Source: CAZUHK01 sp964620345
GTDB taxonomy: Bacteria > Planctomycetota > Phycisphaerae > Phycisphaerales > Zrk34
Direction of reading: 5' to 3'
DNA: 9,468 bases
NCBI GenBank assembly: GCA_964620345.1
Contig: CAZUHK010000132.1
Location: forward strand, 1-9,468
This document shows, in pieces, positions 5,152-9,468 of this stretch. A program made the translations under genes and the position numbers. The notes under the pieces were generated by a model. It saw only the letters and a program-made list of their open reading frames with translations. It ran no database searches and was not told the origin of the DNA. Numbering within the stretch: the stretch's first letter is position 1; each line of letters starts with the position of its first letter.

Positions 5152-7659
5152 ATGGGCGAGGCCAAAACGGCGAACGATCCAACGCGACCCTTCGAGCCGT
5201 TGCCGGTGCTGGTGGTCGGCTTTGCGGTGGGGCTGTTTGTCGGTTGGGTCGATGTGGCCGGCGCGACGTGGGCGGCGATGCTGATCGGCCCGATCGCGCT
5301 GGGTCTGGCGTGGTGGCTGGCGCGGGTCGGTGGCGGGCTGGTGGGGGTGCTGGCGGTGCTGGCGCTGGCCGCGGCGGCGACGGGCGTGCTCTGGTGGCAG
5401 GTGCGCGGCCCGCAGGCCGACCCGCCGGACCTCGGCCGATACGTGCAGGCCGAATCGCGCCTGGTCAAGCTCAGCGGCCGCATCGTCAGTCGGCCCAAGC
5501 TGCAACTGGACCCGGGCGAGGGGCTGGCGTCGTTCCTGTTCAGCCCGCCGGTCACGCGGTTCATCGTCGCGGTCGACACGCTGCACACCGAGCGGGGCGA
5601 CCGGCCGACCCGCGGCGGGCTGCTGGTGCGCCTGACCCAGCTCGACACGCGGCCGCGCCTGGGCAACCGGGTGACGATCACCGGCTGGCTGGCGGCGATC
5701 CGGCCGCCGTCGAACCCCGGCGAGCACGACTTCGCCGGGGCAATGGCGCGCATGGGCGTGGTGGGCAAGCTGTTTACCGAGAGTCGGGCGAACGTGCGGA
5801 TCATCGCCCCGCCCCCGGCGGCGGGCGCGGCGCGGCCGTGGGCGCAGTGGCACGCGGCGTTGACCGATCACGTGGCGCGCCTGCTGACCGCGGGCATCGG
5901 GCCCGAGGCCGACCCGGCGTCGGTCGCGCTGATCGAGGCGATGCTGCTGGGCCGGCGAAGCGATGCGCTGGATGAGCTGTCGGTGGCGTTCCGCCGCACG
6001 GGTCTGGCGCACCTGCTGGCGATCAGCGGGTTGCACGTGGGGGTGATGGCGGCGGGGGTGTGGTGGGTGGTGCTGCTGATCGGCGGCCGGCCGCGCACCG
6101 CGACGACCGCGGCGCTGTGGGCCGTGGCGCTGTACCTGGCCGTGGTGCCCTGGCGCGTGCCGATCCTCCGCGCCGGGTTCATGACGATCGTGGCGCTGGC
6201 CGGGCTGTCGTGGCATCGGCGGGTGACGGGGCTTTCGATCACCGCGGTGATCGCGGGCGCGTGGCTGGTCCTTCGGCCCGGCGACCTGTTCAACGCCGGG
6301 TTCCAACTGAGCTTCGGCATCGTCGCGGCGCTGCTGTTGTTCACCGGCCCGGTGACCGACCGGCTGGTGCCGCCGACGGGCCCGATGTTCGACGACGGCC
6401 CGCGGCCGTGGCTGCGGCGCGGGGCGGAGTATCTGGCCGTCTCGCTCATCGCGTGGCTGACGGCTTTGCCGATCGTGGTGTATCACTTCAACCTGATCAG
6501 CCCGCTGGCGGTGCTGCTGGGCATCGTGATGTTCCCGGTGGTGGCGCTGCTGCTGTGGGTGGGGTTTGCGAAGATCGCGATCGGGCTGGTCGCGCCGGCG
6601 TGGGGCGCGGCGCTCGCCGGGCCGGTGGTGGCGCTGGCCGAGCTGATGCACCGTTCGGTGAGCGTCGCCGCGGAGCTGCCGGGCGCGTGGCTCGAAGCGC
6701 CCCAGCCGTCGGCGTTGTGGGCGGCCGCGACACTGGCGGTGGTCATCTCGCTGCTGGCCGGGCGGTTCGGCGGGCGCCGCGCGGCGCTGGCCGCGTGCGT
6801 CATCGTCTGCGGCGCGTGGCTGTACGCCCCGCTCTACGCCGATCGATTCGCGCCGGCCGACCGCCGGCCGGCGCTGCGGATCGACATGCTGGCCGTGGGC
6901 GATGGCTCGTGCTTTGTCATCCGCAGCCGCGGGCGGGCGATGCTGTTCGACTGCGGTTCGAGCAACTACGCCCAGATCGGCCGCCACACCATCGTCCCGG
7001 CGCTCAAGGCGATCAACGTCCGCCGGCTCGACCACCTGGTCATCAGCCACGCCGACTACGACCACTTCTCCGGCACGCTGGATGTGGTCGACCACGTGCC
7101 CACGGCGCGGATCGTGACCACCACCCATGTGCTCGACGAAGCGGCGGCGCGGCCCGGCGGGGCGACGGCGTACCTGGTCGAGCAGTTGCGCCGCCGCCGC
7201 GTGCCGATCGACACGCTGGCTCAGGGCGATGCGTTCGACCTGGGCGCGGCGCGGGTCGAGGTGATCTGGCCCCCGCCGGACGCGGGGTTCGTCAAGGTGC
7301 ATGACAACGACAGCTCGCTGGTGCTGCGCTTCACCGTCGCCGGCCGGCGGCTGATGATGTGCGGCGACATCCAGCAGGTCGCCATGCAGCGGATGATCGA
7401 CGAAGGCCGCGACATCGCCGCCGACGTGACCGACCTGCCCCACCACGGCAGCTTTCCCCCGGCCGCGATCGACTGGCTGGGGCACGTGGGGCCCGGCGTC
7501 GTGTTGCAGTCTTCGAGCTGGCGGCGGGTGCGGTGGGACCGCTGGGCGGAGCACCTGGCCGGCATCGATCGGCACATCAGCGCGCGCGACGGGGCGGTGC
7601 GGCTGAGCGTCTACCCGGACGGCCGCATCGAGGCCCGCCGCCTGACCGACCGGCGTTGA
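5152..7659 (+). CDS. comEC: ComEC/Rec2 competence DNA-uptake channel with metallo-beta-lactamase domain
   Basis: This gene encodes an 835-residue polytopic membrane protein, predicted to move single-stranded DNA across the inner membrane during natural transformation. Seen in order: N-terminal hydrophobic helices (residues 17-82); a soluble DUF4131/OB-fold-like part (95-220); the competence domain with the signature ALIEAMLLGRRSDAL (259-273) and GLAHLLAISGLHVG (284-297), followed by many hydrophobic helices to about 560; then a C-terminal metallo-beta-lactamase domain with SHADYDH (H633, D635, D637, H638), DNDSSLVLRF (718-727), C-G738-D739 and HHGS (764-767). All expected metal-site motifs are intact, so nuclease function is plausible. 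The length is typical of full three-domain ComEC. The ATG at 5152 is preferred; an in-frame GTG lies six bases upstream, and longer starts would run into the recO scrap. No comEA or pilus genes are in view. Confidence 0.93.
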   Translation: MGEAKTANDPTRPFEPLPVLVVGFAVGLFVGWVDVAGATWAAMLIGPIALGLAWWLARVGGGLVGVLAVLALAAAATGVLWWQVRGPQADPPDLGRYVQAESRLVKLSGRIVSRPKLQLDPGEGLASFLFSPPVTRFIVAVDTLHTERGDRPTRGGLLVRLTQLDTRPRLGNRVTITGWLAAIRPPSNPGEHDFAGAMARMGVVGKLFTESRANVRIIAPPPAAGAARPWAQWHAALTDHVARLLTAGIGPEADPASVALIEAMLLGRRSDALDELSVAFRRTGLAHLLAISGLHVGVMAAGVWWVVLLIGGRPRTATTAALWAVALYLAVVPWRVPILRAGFMTIVALAGLSWHRRVTGLSITAVIAGAWLVLRPGDLFNAGFQLSFGIVAALLLFTGPVTDRLVPPTGPMFDDGPRPWLRRGAEYLAVSLIAWLTALPIVVYHFNLISPLAVLLGIVMFPVVALLLWVGFAKIAIGLVAPAWGAALAGPVVALAELMHRSVSVAAELPGAWLEAPQPSALWAAATLAVVISLLAGRFGGRRAALAACVIVCGAWLYAPLYADRFAPADRRPALRIDMLAVGDGSCFVIRSRGRAMLFDCGSSNYAQIGRHTIVPALKAINVRRLDHLVISHADYDHFSGTLDVVDHVPTARIVTTTHVLDEAAARPGGATAYLVEQLRRRRVPIDTLAQGDAFDLGAARVEVIWPPPDAGFVKVHDNDSSLVLRFTVAGRRLMMCGDIQQVAMQRMIDEGRDIAADVTDLPHHGSFPPAAIDWLGHVGPGVVLQSSSWRRVRWDRWAEHLAGIDRHISARDGAVRLSVYPDGRIEARRLTDRR

Positions 7660-7758
7660 TCGGGCGTCAGGCGCCGGCGAGCTTCGTTTCAAACAGCACC
7701 ATGCAACTTCGGGCCGCGCCGGGCGTCAAAACCCCTGGGGCCGGCCCGCGGGCGCGGC

Positions 7759-7764
7759 TATACT
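7759..7764 (+). promoter_or_regulatory. -10-like element for the secreted-protein operon
   Basis: TATACT is a five-of-six match to TATAAT and lies 42 bases before the ATG at 7807. A matching -35 is not evident at the usual spacing. Transcription would start near 7771 and give a leader of about 35 bases. Confidence 0.4.
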
Positions 7765-7793
7765 GAAACGGGTCGGAGAAGATACGCACCCGT

Positions 7794-7799
7794 AGGGAG
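7794..7799 (+). promoter_or_regulatory. Ribosome binding site of the His-rich protein gene
   Basis: AGGGAG seven bases before the ATG at 7807 fixes the start in front of an N-terminal signal peptide. Confidence 0.7.
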
Positions 7800-7806
7800 T
7801 GTCACA

Positions 7807-8532
7807 ATGAAACGCCTCGCGATGCCGTTCGCCGCCGTGCTCGCCCTGGCCCTGGCCGCGCCCGCGTTCGCCCAGGCCGACGATGGCGATGTGCAGCAGC
7901 AGCTCGAGCAGATGCGCCGTCAGATGGACCAGCTCAAGCAGAGCGTCGACACCGCCGTCGACCGGGCGCGGGACGACCGGGCCGACGATGAAGCCGACAT
8001 CGACCCGGACATCCTCGCCCGTCTCGAGCAACTGGCCCGGCAGCAGCGTCGGCTCGAGCGCCAGCTCGATCAACTGATCGACGCCCAGCGCCGGGTCGAG
8101 CAGGACGTGCGGGCCGGCCGCGGGGCGGCCCCGGCCGATCGCGGCGAGCTCAACGCGCCTCTCGACTACCGCTACGGTAACGCCCGGACACAGACCACGA
8201 CGACGACCACCACGCGCGCCGCCCGGGACGACGCGGCCCCGCCGACCGACGCGGCGTACACGATCTATTCCAACGGCTACACCTCGCAGCAGTACGTGCC
8301 GCCCACGCGCGTGGCCCGCACCGCCGGCCCGGTCGTCTATTCACCGACCGTGCATCACGTTTATTACGGTGGCCACTCGCGTATCTACCGGCCCTATTTC
8401 CACCACGGCTCGCGGGTGATCCACCGGCCCCACCACCGCCGCGCTCACCTGTCGGTCGGCGTGCATACCGGCAACTTCTTCTTCCGCTACGGCACCGGCT
8501 ACCACCACCACCGCAGCAAGCATCACTGGTAA
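7807..8532 (+). CDS. Secreted coiled-coil protein with His-rich C terminus
   Basis: This gene encodes 241 residues; no named family recognised. Seen: a Sec signal peptide (MKRLA then a hydrophobic run, probable cleavage after A22 in AFA-Q); a charged Gln/Leu-rich heptad region from about 28 to 105, predicted coiled coil, interrupted by an Asp-rich stretch (56-68); a run of seven threonines (130-136); and a C-terminal 60 residues (182-241) rich in His, Tyr and Arg. I count 15 histidines there, in pairs and triplets such as VHHVYYGGH, FHHGS, PHHRRAH, YHHHRSKHHW. The mature protein should be periplasmic or surface-located. The His clusters suggest metal binding or interaction with envelope polymers, by inference only. 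The next gene also encodes an exported coiled-coil protein, 35 bases downstream, so the two are probably one operon and may interact. Confidence 0.8.
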   Translation: MKRLAMPFAAVLALALAAPAFAQADDGDVQQQLEQMRRQMDQLKQSVDTAVDRARDDRADDEADIDPDILARLEQLARQQRRLERQLDQLIDAQRRVEQDVRAGRGAAPADRGELNAPLDYRYGNARTQTTTTTTTRAARDDAAPPTDAAYTIYSNGYTSQQYVPPTRVARTAGPVVYSPTVHHVYYGGHSRIYRPYFHHGSRVIHRPHHRRAHLSVGVHTGNFFFRYGTGYHHHRSKHHW

Positions 8533-8556
8533 GCTCTGGCCACGATCGACCCAACC

Positions 8557-8561
8557 GGGAG
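8557..8561 (+). promoter_or_regulatory. Ribosome binding site of the second secreted-protein gene
   Basis: GGGAG six bases before the ATG at 8568 supports that start, which places the signal peptide at the N terminus. Confidence 0.65.
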
Positions 8562-8567
8562 CCGACC

Positions 8568-9344
8568 ATGCCCACCCGCTGCAAAGCCCAGGCCGTGCTG
8601 ATCGCCGCGCTGCTCGCCGCCGCGGCCGTCGGCCAGGACGCGGCGCCCACCATCGACCAGCAACTGATCGAGCTGCGCCAAGGCCTGGCCCAGGCCCAGC
8701 TCGAGCTGCAGCGATCCAAGGCCCAGCTCGAAGAGCTGCGGGTCTTCCTGGCCGAGAAGAATCTCGACGACCAGCTCGAGGCCTGGCGCGCCGAGCGTGA
8801 GGCGCTGGCCGAAGAACGCCGCAAGCTCGCGATGGAGCGAAAGCGGCTCGAGTCGGCGCGCACCGCCCTGCACCGCAAGACCACCGTCGACGCGATGGAC
8901 CGCGCCAAGGCCGAGCGCGAGCAGAAGCAGCAGGCCGCCGACGCGATCAAGCCCGATTTCTCCGTGCAGTACATGATGGGCCTGATCGACAAGGATCGAC
9001 AGACCATCTTCGTCGAATCGACCCGGGGCACGGTGCTGGTCGACCAGTTTCCCCAGGTCGACCGCAAGAACATCAAGGTCCGCGGCACGTTCCTCAACAA
9101 GAGCCAGGCCCCGTGGCGCTATACGTTTGAGATCCGCGCCGCCGGGGAGACCAACATCTACGGCGAACGCGCCATCGTCGGTCAGTGGCGCCACCAGACG
9201 CCGCTGCTGGGCCCCGGTGAGATGCACGAGTTCGAGGTCACCGTTCCGGTCACCAACGTGCGCGACGTCGAGGTGATCCAGGTCGGCAACGTCACCAGCG
9301 ATCGGCCGCCTCAGCCCGACCCTCAACCCCAGCCGGCCGACTGA
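8568..9344 (+). CDS. Secreted coiled-coil protein with C-terminal beta-rich domain
   Basis: This gene encodes 258 residues; no named family recognised. Seen: an N-terminal signal sequence (MPTRCKAQAVLIAALLAAAA, probable cleavage near VGQ-D, residues 21-24); a long heptad region from about 28 to 125 dominated by Glu, Gln, Lys, Arg and Leu (QLELQRSKAQLEELRVFLAE, EERRKLAMERKRLES), predicted coiled coil; a beta-strand-rich domain from about 130 to 243 (TIFVESTRGTVLVDQFP, IKVRGTFLNKS, YTFEIRAAGETNIYG, HEFEVTVPVTNVRDVEVIQV) that resembles a small immunoglobulin-like fold; and a Pro-rich tail (RPPQPDPQPQP). It contains one early cysteine (C5), inside the signal and not in a lipobox. Location is likely periplasmic. 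It shares exported coiled-coil architecture with the preceding gene and may form a complex with it. Confidence 0.8.
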   Translation: MPTRCKAQAVLIAALLAAAAVGQDAAPTIDQQLIELRQGLAQAQLELQRSKAQLEELRVFLAEKNLDDQLEAWRAEREALAEERRKLAMERKRLESARTALHRKTTVDAMDRAKAEREQKQQAADAIKPDFSVQYMMGLIDKDRQTIFVESTRGTVLVDQFPQVDRKNIKVRGTFLNKSQAPWRYTFEIRAAGETNIYGERAIVGQWRHQTPLLGPGEMHEFEVTVPVTNVRDVEVIQVGNVTSDRPPQPDPQPQPAD

Positions 9345-9362
9345 TCCAAACCGAACAACTGG

Positions 9363-9468
9363 AGCAGGTTGCAGCGTTGCGTCGCGTCTGTCGGGTGCCA
9401 CGCCTTGTCCGCCTTAGCGGCAAGGTGTGCGGGCGTGCGGACGGCATCACACCTTGCCCTTCGGGACA
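9363..9468. repeat. Compound palindromic repeat, copy 2 (cut by the window end)
   Basis: This copy begins 18 bases after the stop of the secreted-protein gene and aligns without gaps to 4100-4205, offset 5263, with three differences (9368, 9402, 9413). It contains all of hairpin 1 and the left arm plus loop of hairpin 2; the right arm lies beyond the window. Its position directly after a gene stop matches copy 1 and would suit a role at transcript ends. Confidence 0.85.

Larger units (their letters stand above)
7660..7806. other. Intergenic between comEC and the secreted-protein operon
   Basis: No gene is supported here. The spacer is G/C-rich with small self-complementary pieces (CCCCTGGGG, GGCCGGCC) but no hairpin followed by a T run that would make a convincing intrinsic terminator. 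Its right half carries a -10-like hexamer and the ribosome site of the next gene. Confidence 0.5.

Noticed and set aside
6060..7304. A 414-codon plus-strand frame inside comEC
   Set aside because: It is an out-of-frame shadow with Gly/Ala/Arg-rich sequence and no start context.
5026..7692. An 888-codon open frame on the minus strand opposite comEC
   Set aside because: Its translation is Arg/Pro/His/Gln repeats with no motif, as expected opposite a G/C-saturated gene. The plus strand has all ComEC signatures.

Overview
The window is very GC-rich bacterial chromosome with tightly packed genes, third codon positions saturated in G/C, and mostly weak Shine-Dalgarno sites. The gene content (a small deoxycytidylate deaminase, a family-2 glycosyltransferase, DUF423-recO, comEC, and envelope-type secreted coiled-coil proteins) and the dispersed palindromic repeats would fit a Planctomycetota-like bacterium. 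That assignment is inference; no taxonomic marker such as rRNA is present.

Layout. On the minus strand, 183-1419 carries a glycosyltransferase gene followed by a dCMP deaminase gene. A divergent gap of about 38 bp separates them from plus-strand DUF423 (1458-1871) and recO (1871-2623), whose stop and start codons share one base. From 2624 to about 4993 there is an islet of different character: the C-terminal scrap of a PIN-domain protein, a frameshifted N-terminal scrap of a probable PLD-like/helicase protein on the opposite strand, a short palindrome-rich stretch, an intact two-gene ATGA-overlapping cassette of unknown function (3190-4046), a compound palindromic repeat (4100-4216), and about 0.8 kb with no convincing complete gene. 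The islet ends at 4994-5089 with a second copy of the last 96 bp of recO, including the stop codon. comEC (5152-7659) follows at once, with an extended -10-like promoter. Two secreted coiled-coil protein genes (7807-8532 and 8568-9344) form a likely operon. Immediately after them comes a second copy of the palindromic repeat (9363-9468), cut by the window edge.

How it fits together. The simplest reading is an ancestral order DUF423-recO-comEC that was split at the 3' end of recO by foreign DNA, leaving a replaced recO tail on one side and the old tail on the other. The two tails differ at 9 of 96 bases but at only one amino acid, so both look like products of selection on functional recO genes rather than a copy decaying since duplication. 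The islet contains toxin- and helicase-family debris typical of defence/mobile regions. The only intact genes in it are the two-gene cassette, which makes that cassette the best candidate for an undescribed system here. RecO (recombinational repair) and ComEC (DNA uptake channel) are both DNA-processing proteins, and the dCMP deaminase is of the ComEB type, but the sequence alone does not show that these genes act together.
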